NCBI RefSeq assembly: GCF_012910955.1
Contig: NZ_WTVQ01000007.1
Span: 98,070 to 162,069 of the forward strand
Length of the DNA stretch: 64,000 nucleotides
From: Aromatoleum diolicum
GTDB lineage: Bacteria; Pseudomonadota; Gammaproteobacteria; Burkholderiales; Rhodocyclaceae
Direction of reading: 5' to 3'
Position 1 is the stretch's first letter. Every line of letters starts with the position of its first letter. Under the pieces are notes generated by a model that had not been told where the DNA came from, did not search any database, and was given only the letters and a program-made list of their open reading frames with translations. Of this stretch, positions 27,433 to 34,840 are shown in pieces. A program made the translations under genes and the position numbers.

Positions 27433-27603
27433 TCAGAGGGCGCCGGCGAGGGCAGCGCTGACCGCGCCGAATACCCCTTGCAGGTTCGTGCCAACCAGTC
27501 GCACGCTGGCGATGATGACTACGGCAATTAGTGCCGCAATCAAGCCGTATTCGATCGCTGTAACGCCTTCTTCGTCCCGAATGAATTTCTTGAGCATGTC
27601 CAT
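27433..27603 (-). CDS. flp: Flp major pilin, copy 2
   Basis: The 56-aa Flp prepilin starts MDMLKKFIRDEEG, with cleavage expected after the glycine and mature VTAIEYGLIAALI. The C-terminus is identical to copy 1 over the last part (GTNLQGVFGAVSAALAGAL). The ATG at 27601-27603 has an excellent GGAGG site 5-6 bases upstream, whereas the in-frame ATG 12 bases earlier does not. The two copies are separated by about 120 bases with residual similarity around start and stop, as expected after tandem duplication. Confidence 0.93.
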   Translation of the reverse strand: MDMLKKFIRDEEGVTAIEYGLIAALIAVVIIASVRLVGTNLQGVFGAVSAALAGAL

Positions 27604-27724
27604 TTCAGCCTCCATCTATCAAAGAACTACAAGGCCGGTTCCCCGGCTACCCATCCGAAACGGGGAACCCGGTCCGGAAAATTTGAAGCGAAACGCGGGG
27701 CTTCGCTCGATTTGTTGCCCACGA

Positions 27725-27904
27725 TCACGGGAACACCCCGGCCACGAAGGCGAAGAACGCAGCCAGATTGGTGCCCACCAAGCCGACGGACGCCGCGATG
27801 ACCGTGAAAATCAAGGCTGCGAGCAGCGCATATTCAATCGCCGTGACGCCGTCCTGCTCTGCGAAGAATGCGTTTAGCATTCCCTTGATTTGCACGGTAT
27901 TCAT
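27725..27904 (-). CDS. Divergent third Flp-family pilin
   Basis: This 59-codon gene reads MNTVQIKGMLNAFFAEQDG, with predicted cleavage after the glycine, then VTAIEYALLAALIFTVIA and a tail FFAFVAGVFP. The G/VTAIEY signal and hydrophobic helix are those of Flp pilins, but the leader and tail differ from the two near-identical copies downstream. It is first in the leftward Tad locus, so it is transcribed at the highest dosage. GGGA lies about 8 bases before the ATG. A minor pilin or a condition-specific major pilin are both possible. Its shortness makes it easy for gene finders to miss. Confidence 0.88.
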   Translation of the reverse strand: MNTVQIKGMLNAFFAEQDGVTAIEYALLAALIFTVIAASVGLVGTNLAAFFAFVAGVFP

Positions 27905-28229
27905 TTCTGTCGTCCCTTTCTGTGCGTCCTGAGTTCAGATTAGGCTCGGCCGAGTGTGGTGGCATCGGCAATTGCGCCCGGTGCTGCTAGTCATATGCAA
28001 CGGGGGGGGCGGGTGACAATTGTCATGGCTGGCATTGAGCTTTGGTGTGCTGCCATCTAGCGCCTGAGAATGACTTCCGGGAGGCGACTGCGTGGCGCGA
28101 GACGATGCAGATCGCGATCCACCGCTGAGCTGATGACCAATTGCGTGTGGTTGGAGAGGTCGTGGAACGGCAAAGCACACGTGGCCTCCCGCAAGTTGGA
28201 GGCCGCATTGTCGAGGCCGCAGGGGTGCG
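27905..28229 (-). promoter_or_regulatory. Upstream region of the Tad locus with candidate promoter and palindrome
   Basis: This 325-base gap holds no credible gene. On the minus strand TTGTCA (28014-28019) and TATGAC (27990-27995), 18 bases apart, form a fair sigma-70-type promoter that would start about 80 bases before the first flp ATG. The perfect palindrome TGACAATTGTCA (28014-28025) overlaps the -35. A run of eight G residues (28001 onward) lies in the spacer. The promoter is predicted from hexamer matches only. Confidence 0.45.
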
Positions 28230-28850
28230 TCAGAACACAAAGGGGATGAGCCGCCACCTTACGCGGCTCTGGTACGCACGGTACTCGGCTGTCTGCCCGA
28301 GAAGCCTTTCCTCGAAATACACACGTGCCAACAGCAGGCCCAGGCTGGCTATCACGATCAGCAGATTTTGGATCGAAACGTTGGCAGCAAGATAGAACGA
28401 AAATGAGATCAGGTAGCTGAAGTAAATCGGGTGTCGCACAAGGCGATACATGCCCGCGGTCTTCAGTTCCCGCAGCGCAGGCACCAGTGCCAGACTGCGA
28501 TTCAGAGACAGCACGCCAGCAATCTGCATCGCCGAGCCAAGCATCAGGCCCCACTCGGCGACAGTTACGGGCGTGTCGGGTGTTGGACGGAGGAGCAAGG
28601 GTAGAAATGTTCCCAACACCGCGATGACCCATTCGCGGGGGCTACTCGTGAATGTCTTCGGTTGGGTACGGAGCAGGAAAAATACTGCAATGAGGGTCTC
28701 GGCGACACCGAACACAAGGAGACTCGCTTTTCCGGTGAGCTTGAAGGTGACAAGGTGCGCAATCGCGAAGAAGACCCACAGCGCGGAGAGGATGGCCCCG
28801 GTAAGAATTTGCATGCGTGCCGACGCGATGATTTGAGGGATTCGGGTCAT
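28230..28850 (-). CDS. Membrane methyltransferase of the isoprenylcysteine carboxyl methyltransferase (ICMT/PEMT) class
   Basis: The 206-aa protein has about five hydrophobic segments and the class signature in its C-terminal half: GMYRLVRHPIYFSYLIS, then EERLLGQTAEYRAYQSRV, as in bacterial ICMT/phospholipid N-methyltransferase-like proteins. Such enzymes use S-adenosylmethionine to methylate membrane-embedded or lipid substrates; no substrate can be named. The ATG at 28848-28850 has GGAG about 9 bases upstream. Longer in-frame starts exist but are not family-like. It lies upstream of the Tad locus in the same orientation. Confidence 0.75.
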   Translation of the reverse strand: MTRIPQIIASARMQILTGAILSALWVFFAIAHLVTFKLTGKASLLVFGVAETLIAVFFLLRTQPKTFTSSPREWVIAVLGTFLPLLLRPTPDTPVTVAEWGLMLGSAMQIAGVLSLNRSLALVPALRELKTAGMYRLVRHPIYFSYLISFSFYLAANVSIQNLLIVIASLGLLLARVYFEERLLGQTAEYRAYQSRVRWRLIPFVF

Positions 28851-29078
28851 TTGGCAGATCTCCAGGTAGGGTTCGCTTACGAAACGGCCGTGCCTCCAGA
28901 GGTTTTCCGGAGAGGCGAGCCAGCGACTGCGGGCTAGTTTTCGAAGTCTTGGCTGCTTGTTGGAGTGTTTGCCAGCCATCACCGCGCGCTGCATCCGCGT
29001 ATCTATGATGGTCCGGACCGCGTACTGCCACATCGGTCGATGCGACTGCTTAGGGTGGTTTCCTTGAACCGGTCGCTT

Positions 29079-29094
29079 CGTGACAACTGTCACG
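29079..29094. promoter_or_regulatory. Palindrome CGTGACA-N2-TGTCACG
   Basis: A perfect 7-bp inverted repeat with a 2-base centre sits between the orphan receiver gene and the methyltransferase gene. Its core TGACA-N2-TGTCA is the same as that of the palindrome at the Tad promoter (28014-28025). It could be an operator. No T-run follows, so a terminator is unlikely. Confidence 0.4.
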
Positions 29095-29103
29095 CCTGCC
29101 GGC

Positions 29104-29490
29104 TTATTCCATGGCGCCGAGAATCGCGGCGATCAGGTCGCTGCCTGAAGATGTCTTAGGCACGAAGTCGGCCGCGCCGAGGCGCAGCGCCCGGTGGCGT
29201 GCGTCAGGTTCGGTGAGGCATGTGAACACCACGATTGCTGCTTGGCATTTGGCTTGCAGTAGCGGAATGAGCGCAATGCCGTCTTCGCCTGCCAAGTCGG
29301 CATCGAGCACGATGATATCCGGCTGGATGTCGTGCGCGAGTTCAAGTGCTTCGCGTCCGCATCGCGCCTGGCCCGTGACCTGCATATGCGGGGACTCGCA
29401 CGCGATCAATGCCGTGACGCCGGCCAGGATTGCACGCTGGTCATCGACGAGCAGGACTTCGATCGGAGGAGCAAGGGTGAGGCAGGGCAC
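29104..29490 (-). CDS. Stand-alone response-regulator receiver protein
   Basis: This single receiver domain (about 128 aa) has the acidic pair in VLLVDDQRAIL, a phosphoacceptor in IIVLDADLAGEDG and the conserved lysine in FVPKTSSGSDL near the C-terminus. No output domain follows. Such proteins relay phosphate or bind partners directly. The frame is open upstream to a TTG at 29592. No ATG is available, so I favour the GTG at 29488-29490, which has GGAG 9 bases upstream and puts the domain at residue 8. Start uncertain. The nearest other signalling genes are the NarL-type pair at 32234-34631. Confidence 0.7.
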   Translation of the reverse strand: MPCLTLAPPIEVLLVDDQRAILAGVTALIACESPHMQVTGQARCGREALELAHDIQPDIIVLDADLAGEDGIALIPLLQAKCQAAIVVFTCLTEPDARHRALRLGAADFVPKTSSGSDLIAAILGAME

Positions 29491-29628
29491 GATGGCGTGC
29501 TCCACGCATGCGGCACAGGCCACGATGGGTTGAACATACCGGAAATTGGGTAGTTTCGCCCATAGGAGGAACAGCGCGTACGACCATGACAAATTGCCTG
29601 GAAGGGGCGCCGCGCGGCGCCCGCCGAG

Positions 29629-29713
29629 TCAGTCCTCGGCGAAGATTTCGTCGAGGCTGGCGGCGTCGATTACGCGGTCGGCCCAGGCACGTTTTGCTGC
29701 GGAAAACTTCCTG
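29629..29713 (-). pseudogene. Possible gene remnant downstream of ccdB
   Basis: Reading leftward, an open stretch encodes AAKRAWADRVIDAASLDEIF and ends AED-stop at 29629. It has the look of a protein C-terminus but has no start of its own, because its frame runs back into ccdB. It may be the tail of a gene lost when ccdAB inserted or when this region was rearranged. I do not recognise the family. Confidence 0.3.
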
Positions 29714-30013
29714 TCAGAAGCCTTGGAAAAGCAGGTCCAACGCGTTCGTGATGTCGTGACGCCGGCCTTCGAAATTGGCAACGGCAGTTTTGAGCATATG
29801 GGCAGGAACCGCTGCGAGAAATTGAGTCACCATCGCTACAGCCTCCCCTTCCACCTCAAATACGGGATTGAGGGATTTGGCAGGCACCGGCGCAACGTTC
29901 AGGGGCAGGAGCGGCACCACGACGCGAGTGTTCAGGTGGTCGAGCAAATCAGCCTGGACATCGAGCAGGTAACCGGCGCCGTCCGGATTCTTGAAAACGC
30001 TGAATCGGGGCAT
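29714..30013 (-). CDS. ccdB: CcdB-family toxin
   Basis: The 99-aa protein matches CcdB throughout: MPRFSVFKNPDGAGYLLDV at the start, DLLDHLNTRVVVPLLP, then LNPVFEVEGEAVAMVTQFLA, and the C-terminal DLLFQGF. CcdB poisons DNA gyrase in the F-plasmid paradigm. Chromosomal copies may serve stabilisation or stress roles, or be inactive. The residues of the C-terminal tail used for gyrase contact in F CcdB (W99 G100 I101) are not conserved as such; the tail here is FQGF. The start overlaps the ccdA stop (ATGA). Confidence 0.92.
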   Translation of the reverse strand: MPRFSVFKNPDGAGYLLDVQADLLDHLNTRVVVPLLPLNVAPVPAKSLNPVFEVEGEAVAMVTQFLAAVPAHMLKTAVANFEGRRHDITNALDLLFQGF

Positions 30014-30258
30014 CAAAACCCCCTGTAGCGCGCCAGAGGGAGACCGTTCGCTTCGACATACGCATTGGAACTATCCAGCGCTTCCCGATTCTCGGCCAAC
30101 CACAACTCAGCGCGTCGTTCGGCTACGGCTCGAGCCAGTCCGGCCTCCGCCGCCTGCGAAATGTTAATTTTCAATGATTTCGCCTCGGCCAGAAGGGTTT
30201 CGCCAAGCGTCACATTTGTGGCCTTGCGCGCGCTTCCCTGCGTTGTGGTGGTTCTCAT
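30013..30258 (-). CDS. ccdA: CcdA-family antitoxin
   Basis: The 81-aa protein has an N-terminal ribbon-helix-helix-type DNA-binding part (KATNVTLGETLLAEAKSLKI, ISQAAEAGLARAV) and the CcdB-binding tail ending NREALDSSNAYVEANGLPLA and RYRGF. The ATG at 30256-30258 has GAGGAG just upstream. It neutralises CcdB and normally represses its own operon. A palindrome at 30276-30291 lies exactly where such an operator would be expected. Confidence 0.92.
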   Translation of the reverse strand: MRTTTTQGSARKATNVTLGETLLAEAKSLKINISQAAEAGLARAVAERRAELWLAENREALDSSNAYVEANGLPLARYRGF

Positions 30259-30275
30259 GGAGACTCCTCGGCTGT

Positions 30276-30291
30276 CAATATGGTTATATTG
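30276..30291. promoter_or_regulatory. Candidate CcdA operator
   Basis: CAATAT-GGTT-ATATTG is a perfect 6-bp inverted repeat 17 bases before the ccdA start. On the minus strand it contains TATAAC, a good -10 match, so binding here would block the ccdAB promoter. Ribbon-helix-helix antitoxins commonly use short AT-rich dyads of this kind. Confidence 0.5.
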
Positions 30292-30359
30292 GCATCTATG
30301 CGCATGCATATCAACATGTGACTGCGCATACGCCCCCGAGGAGCCGTCTGGGCGTGGCA

Positions 30360-31982
30360 CTAGAAGGCGACTATCGCGTCATTCGAGCAGATGGCTGTTC
30401 CCGTCTCGCACACCTTGTAGGTGTAGGAGCCGCCGCCGTTCTTGTTGATGGCGTCGGTGTAGGCGCCGTCGTTATTCTCCGGCGCTGCGGACACGATGCT
30501 GCCGTTGCGCCGGATGTCGACATGCGTCGACGTCGCGCCGCTCCATTGCAGATCGGCCTTCTGCAGGCCTTTGAGTTTGTAGCCGCTGGCAGTCAGCGTG
30601 ATGCTGGCAGGTGGCGGTGGCGGGGGAGTGTTGGCGGTCAGGGCCAAGTGGGCATTCACTCGTCCGTATTTCACCCAGGCGCGGAAATTCTGGCCAAGTG
30701 CGCCTTGGGCGTTTGCGTTGTTTTCAACGTAGCCACGCGCTTGTGTGTTGGTGATGCCGGGGTAGTGGGCGAGGACCAGTGCCGCGACGCCGGCAACGTG
30801 CGGTGATGCCATCGATGTGCCGGACAGCCAGTTGTAACAGCCCTCCGGGTCATTCTCGGGCAGACCGCAGGCGCTGTTCGGATACGCCGAGAGGATGTTG
30901 TGGCCGGGGGCGGCGACGGACACCCAGGCCGAGCTGAAGGTCGAGAAATACGCCAGGTTGTCGTGCCGGTCGGTCGCCGCGACGGAGATGACTTCCGGGA
31001 AGGCGGCAGGGTAGTGGCGGGTTGTCGCGTAGTCGTTGCCGGCGGCCGCCACCAGCACCACACCCTTGTTCCAGGCGTATTTGATCGCGTCCGCCTCGGC
31101 CTGCGACGGGGAATAGGGATCGGGGTCGCTGCCGTAGCTCATGTTGACGACGCGGTAGCCCTGGTCGGCGGCGTAGAGCAGGCCTTCGACCGAGTCCGCG
31201 ACGTCGCACATGCCGAGCAGCGGAAAGGATTCGGACGGGTATTCGCGGCACACCTTGAGCGAAGCGACTTTGGTGTTCCAGCCCACGCCGGCGGTGCCTG
31301 CGCCGTTGTTGGTGTTCGCGGCGGCGATGGCCGCGACGTGGGTTCCATGCCCGAGCAGGTCGCCGGGGGTGCTGCTGATCGTGAAGTTCTTCTGCTCGAT
31401 GCATTTGCCAAGCAGATCGACATGCGTGCATTCGACGCCGCTATCGAGGATCGCGATCGTCACGGTGTCGCTGCCGCGCGAGACATCCCAGGCCTGCGGT
31501 GCGTCGATATCGGCATTGACCGTGCCCGATACGCTGCCGCCGGTTTCCGGGTCGTACAGTGCCTGGGCGGTGTTGTTGAGCCCCCATTGTTCGGGCAGGT
31601 ATTCGATACCGAGCCCCGCCGGCGGTTGCGGATCCTTGCCCTCGGTGGGCAGGATCAGGGGCCGATAATAGTTGGGTTCGGCGTAGCGGACATTGGGATT
31701 GCGCTGATAGACGGCCACCGCGCCCTCGACTGTCCCCGAGGGCACCGCGAGCACGTGCACGCCGATCGCGTCGAAGCGTTTCACCAGCAGGGCACCGGCG
31801 GAGGCGTGCGCCTGCGCGATCTCGGCGCCCGGCGTGCCGGGCTGGAAGGCCACCAGGACGCGATCCGGAGCGAAGCGCGGTAGCGGCTCGAGGCGTTGCG
31901 ATGGCCCTGCAGCAGGCGCTAGCGGCGCGCTTAGCAGGAAGAAGGCGCCGGCGAGCGGTGCGAGGATGGCGGCGTGACGCAT
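30360..31982 (-). CDS. Secreted subtilisin-like serine protease (S8 family)
   Basis: The 540-aa protein has a signal peptide of about 25 residues (cleavage near APAAG) and an inhibitor/propeptide-like segment (about 38-110, [20 protein letters not shown]). The subtilase domain carries D180 in [11 protein letters not shown]212 in [10 protein letters not shown], the oxyanion asparagine at N316 in AAAGNDY and S390 in [12 protein letters not shown]. After a Pro-rich hinge ([10 protein letters not shown], near 455-465) comes a C-terminal beta-rich domain of about 75 residues, resembling Ig/fibronectin-like modules of thermitase-type enzymes. The catalytic triad is intact. It is secreted, probably as a zymogen. 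GGAGGAG precedes the ATG. Confidence 0.92.
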   Translation of the reverse strand: MRHAAILAPLAGAFFLLSAPLAPAAGPSQRLEPLPRFAPDRVLVAFQPGTPGAEIAQAHASAGALLVKRFDAIGVHVLAVPSGTVEGAVAVYQRNPNVRYAEPNYYRPLILPTEGKDPQPPAGLGIEYLPEQWGLNNTAQALYDPETGGSVSGTVNADIDAPQAWDVSRGSDTVTIAILDSGVECTHVDLLGKCIEQKNFTISSTPGDLLGHGTHVAAIAAANTNNGAGTAGVGWNTKVASLKVCREYPSESFPLLGMCDVADSVEGLLYAADQGYRVVNMSYGSDPDPYSPSQAEADAIKYAWNKGVVLVAAAGNDYATTRHYPAAFPEVISVAATDRHDNLAYFSTFSSAWVSVAAPGHNILSAYPNSACGLPENDPEGCYNWLSGTSMASPHVAGVAALVLAHYPGITNTQARGYVENNANAQGALGQNFRAWVKYGRVNAHLALTANTPPPPPPASITLTASGYKLKGLQKADLQWSGATSTHVDIRRNGSIVSAAPENNDGAYTDAINKNGGGSYTYKVCETGTAICSNDAIVAF

Positions 31983-32233
31983 GATTTCTCCTCCGGAACG
32001 AAGTCTCAGGCTTCAGGAAACGGGAGAACCCGGCATGACGCTGCACTGGCCTTCGGATCGTACTGCGTGCCTCGGGCGTGCCGGTCACTCTACAGCCGAC
32101 GGGCTCGCGCAAACTTGCGGAGCTCGACGGATACAACAAGCTTAGTGGTCCGTGGACGCACCGCGCGCGGGAGGAGATGCCTGCGGCGGGTGTGACAATT
32201 CGACTAGTGTACTGAGGCGGAAGTCGTGTTTCG
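31983..32233. other. Intergenic region upstream of the subtilase gene
   Basis: This 251-base region separates the response-regulator stop from the subtilase start, both leftward. It carries one TGACAATT half-site (around 32192-32199) of the dyad seen near the Tad promoter. No complete palindrome, terminator or small gene is convincing here. Confidence 0.35.
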
Positions 32234-32914
32234 CTAAGCGGATACGCCGAGCCCGTGTTCCTTCGCATACACGTACAGTTCGAGCCGGCCGTGGACCTCG
32301 AGCTTTTGGTAAATCGCCGTCAGGTGATTGCGCAGGGTGTGCTCGCTGATTTTCAGATCCTCGGCGAGGATCAGGCTTTTGGCGCCTTTGTGCCGGACGA
32401 CCGCGGCGACCACTTCGTGTTCCTTGGGCGTAAGGCCGCTAGCCTTCGGCACGGGGGGCGCGCTGGCCGGCTTGTTGCCGGTCAGCATGTTCATGATGTC
32501 GCCGATGAGCGCGCGGTTGACCCAGACGTCGCCCTCGTGGACTTTTTCGATGGCGCGCAGCAGCACGTCCACCGGTTCTTCCTTCCTGACGACGCCGCGG
32601 GCGCCAGCCATCACCGCCTTGCGATGCGCGTCGAGATCGCGCGCGCCGGTGAGCACCAGCACGCGGGCTCCGTGGGTGCGAAACAGCTCGTCGAAGGAGT
32701 CGGTCGAGTTCTGGCCGCCCAGATCAAGGTCGATCACGATGACGTCCGCTTCGTGGCTTGCCGGTGAAGCGAGCAGTTCGGAAATGCTGGTGGCACTGCC
32801 GACGAGACGCATACGGCCGGTGGCGCTGTCGATAAGCCGCTCCAGGCCCCATAGCGTGGCGCGGTGGTCATCCACGAGAAATACGCGGATCAGTCGTTCG
32901 GTGACTTCTACCAT
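32234..32914 (-). CDS. NarL/FixJ-family response regulator
   Basis: The 226-aa protein has a receiver domain (IRVFLVDDHRATLWGLERLI; phosphoacceptor in VIVIDLDLGGQ; GVVRKEEPVDVLL with the conserved lysine) and a LuxR-type helix-turn-helix near the C-terminus (LTPKEHEVVAAVV, then SEHTLRNHLTAIYQKLEVHG). It should bind DNA when phosphorylated. It follows the sensor kinase gene by 13 bases, forming a two-component pair. Proximity to the subtilase and Tad genes makes these possible targets. Confidence 0.88.
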   Translation of the reverse strand: MVEVTERLIRVFLVDDHRATLWGLERLIDSATGRMRLVGSATSISELLASPASHEADVIVIDLDLGGQNSTDSFDELFRTHGARVLVLTGARDLDAHRKAVMAGARGVVRKEEPVDVLLRAIEKVHEGDVWVNRALIGDIMNMLTGNKPASAPPVPKASGLTPKEHEVVAAVVRHKGAKSLILAEDLKISEHTLRNHLTAIYQKLEVHGRLELYVYAKEHGLGVSA

Positions 32915-32927
32915 GATTATTTGCCGC

Positions 32928-34631
32928 TTATGAAGTCTTCGGGATGGTGATGATTAGATCAGTGAATCCGGGTCGCTGTAGGTCGACTATTACACATCCA
33001 CTTACAGATTCTGCCCGCTCGACGATCGAACGTGGCACGAACGGGGCGGGTGGTGCCGCCGGGTCGTGGGCGTTGGTGATTTTCAGCACGTAAGCATCGG
33101 CTTCGGTGCTGACGAGAATGTCGGCGCGCGTGGCGCTGGTGTGACGCCGGATGTTGGTGAGCGCCTCGCTGAGCATCGGGAAGATGGCGGCGACGAGCTT
33201 GCGACGGATCGTCAGGTCGCCATCGCATTGCACGGAAACCTCGATGCCGAAGAGTTCGGAAAAGCGCGTGGCCTGGCGGCGCAGGGCTGGCGCGAGGGCG
33301 TCGTCGGCACCGCTGGCGCCGCTGCGCATGCCGGTCACCAGTTCGCGCAAGTGATGCAGTTCGCTGACGACGACTTCCTGCAGGGACTGGATGTCGTCGT
33401 GCAGGGGGTTGTCGGCGGCGGCCTTGCGCGCGAGCGCTTCGATGCCGTACTTCAGGCCGAGATAGGGCTGGATCGCGTTGTCATGCAGATCGCGGCCGAT
33501 GCGGGCGCGCTCGGTGGCCATCGCTTCGTCAGACAGCCGTTCGAGCAGGCCGGCGTTTTCGATGACGGGGGCGAGCTGTTCCATCACGCCGGCGAGCAGA
33601 TCGACGTCGCGCGAGCGGTAGCGCCGCTGTCCCGATTCGAGTACCAGGCGACAGGGGTAGGGGGCGCGGCGGCAGATCGGGAGCGCGATCAGCGAGCGGG
33701 CGTCGAGCGATTCGGCAAGATCTTGCGTGGCGGATCGGGCCGCGCCGGTCGGCAGCTTGGTGACGAGATCGAAGCCGCTGTGGTAGCGGATGGGGAGTCG
33801 CCCGAACAGGTGTGCGTGGTGGTGCACGCTGGCGATGTCCGACGGTAGCCGGGTCAGAAGTTCGAGCATGTTGGCGTGCAGTTCGCCGGACACTTCGTTG
33901 ATCTTGCCGTTGCGGTCGCAGCGAAACAGGCGGGGTTCGCTTTGCGGCAGCCAGATCAGCAGCAGCCCCAGGTCGGCGGCAAAACGTCGCGAGAGGGCGC
34001 GCAGCAGGGTTTCCGCAACCCGTTTCACGCCCAGCCGAGGATCGGCCTCGCCGAGCAGGCGTTCTGCAATCGTGACTTGTTCGTTCATCTGCACGCCGGC
34101 CCGTGCCAGTCCGGCGACCAGCGGGCCGAGCAGGAGGATCGACAGCGGCTGGAGTATGGTTTCCAGCGAGAGCGCCTGGTTGGGCTGGTCGCGGAAGATG
34201 AGCAGGGAGACCCCGCCGGCAGCAGCGAACAGCGACACCAGCAGTCCGGAAACGAAACCGAAGCTCAGGGAGGCGAACAGCACCGGAAACAGCAGCAGCA
34301 GGATGAACAGGCTGCTCTGCACGCCGGCCAGTCCGGCGAACAGCAGAATCCAGATCGCATCGATCCACGAGGTGAGGCGGGACATGACCGGACGGTTGCC
34401 GCTGAGCTCGACCCAGCACAGCCAGCCCGCAAAGGCGGCGTAACCGAGGACGGCGAGCATCAGCGTCGGACGGGTGGCGAGCGACAGCGAGGTGGCTTCG
34501 GTCGCGGCGACGATCGCGACGAGTACCCGAATGTTGGCCAGAACCCGCCGGAGTTCAGGGCTGTTCTTCGCGCGTTCGATCTTCGGGCCGGCTGTTGGCG
34601 AGGAAGCGAGGCCGGCGGTGGGGCGGTCCAT
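32928..34631 (-). CDS. NarX-type sensor histidine kinase with degenerate ATP-binding lid
   Basis: The 567-aa protein has about six membrane helices (about 35-175), a GAF-like region (about 195-360) and a HisKA_3 dimerisation domain with H383 in RIGRDLHDNAIQPYLGLKYG. The HATPase part shows an N-box-like EALTNIRRHTSA (489-500). The usual G1 box (DDGxG) is replaced by NAHDPAAPPAPF, and the expected G2 glycines of the GLxGMRER segment are missing from SIVERAESVSG. ATP binding is therefore questionable, and it might act as a phosphatase or need a partner kinase. The gene precedes its cognate-looking regulator. Confidence 0.85.
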   Translation of the reverse strand: MDRPTAGLASSPTAGPKIERAKNSPELRRVLANIRVLVAIVAATEATSLSLATRPTLMLAVLGYAAFAGWLCWVELSGNRPVMSRLTSWIDAIWILLFAGLAGVQSSLFILLLLFPVLFASLSFGFVSGLLVSLFAAAGGVSLLIFRDQPNQALSLETILQPLSILLLGPLVAGLARAGVQMNEQVTIAERLLGEADPRLGVKRVAETLLRALSRRFAADLGLLLIWLPQSEPRLFRCDRNGKINEVSGELHANMLELLTRLPSDIASVHHHAHLFGRLPIRYHSGFDLVTKLPTGAARSATQDLAESLDARSLIALPICRRAPYPCRLVLESGQRRYRSRDVDLLAGVMEQLAPVIENAGLLERLSDEAMATERARIGRDLHDNAIQPYLGLKYGIEALARKAAADNPLHDDIQSLQEVVVSELHHLRELVTGMRSGASGADDALAPALRRQATRFSELFGIEVSVQCDGDLTIRRKLVAAIFPMLSEALTNIRRHTSATRADILVSTEADAYVLKITNAHDPAAPPAPFVPRSIVERAESVSGCVIVDLQRPGFTDLIITIPKTS

Positions 34632-34840
34632 CTGACAGTCTCCGTTCGGTCGTTGCGCTTTACGCGTCTGTCGGGGTCATGCCCCTTATGCCAATTACGA
34701 TTTCTGGCGATCATAACGGCATCATTGAGCTTGCACAAAGTTACATTTTCACGAATTGATAGACTTAGTGAGTGCCGGGGAATCCCCACCACTGGCGAGC
34801 GTCAAATCGGATGTGGCCGGGAAGCGGCCGGGAGACGATG

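Noticed and set aside
29592..29592. TTG start for the orphan receiver gene
   Set aside because: It adds a hydrophobic, Cys-rich 34-residue prefix with no ribosome site; the GTG at 29490 fits the domain boundary better.
31983..32100. Possible c-di-GMP (GEMM) riboswitch before the subtilase
   Set aside because: Only a GGCACGCA-like stretch and a purine-rich loop resemble it; the conserved CAAACC and GGACGCAAAGCC elements are missing.
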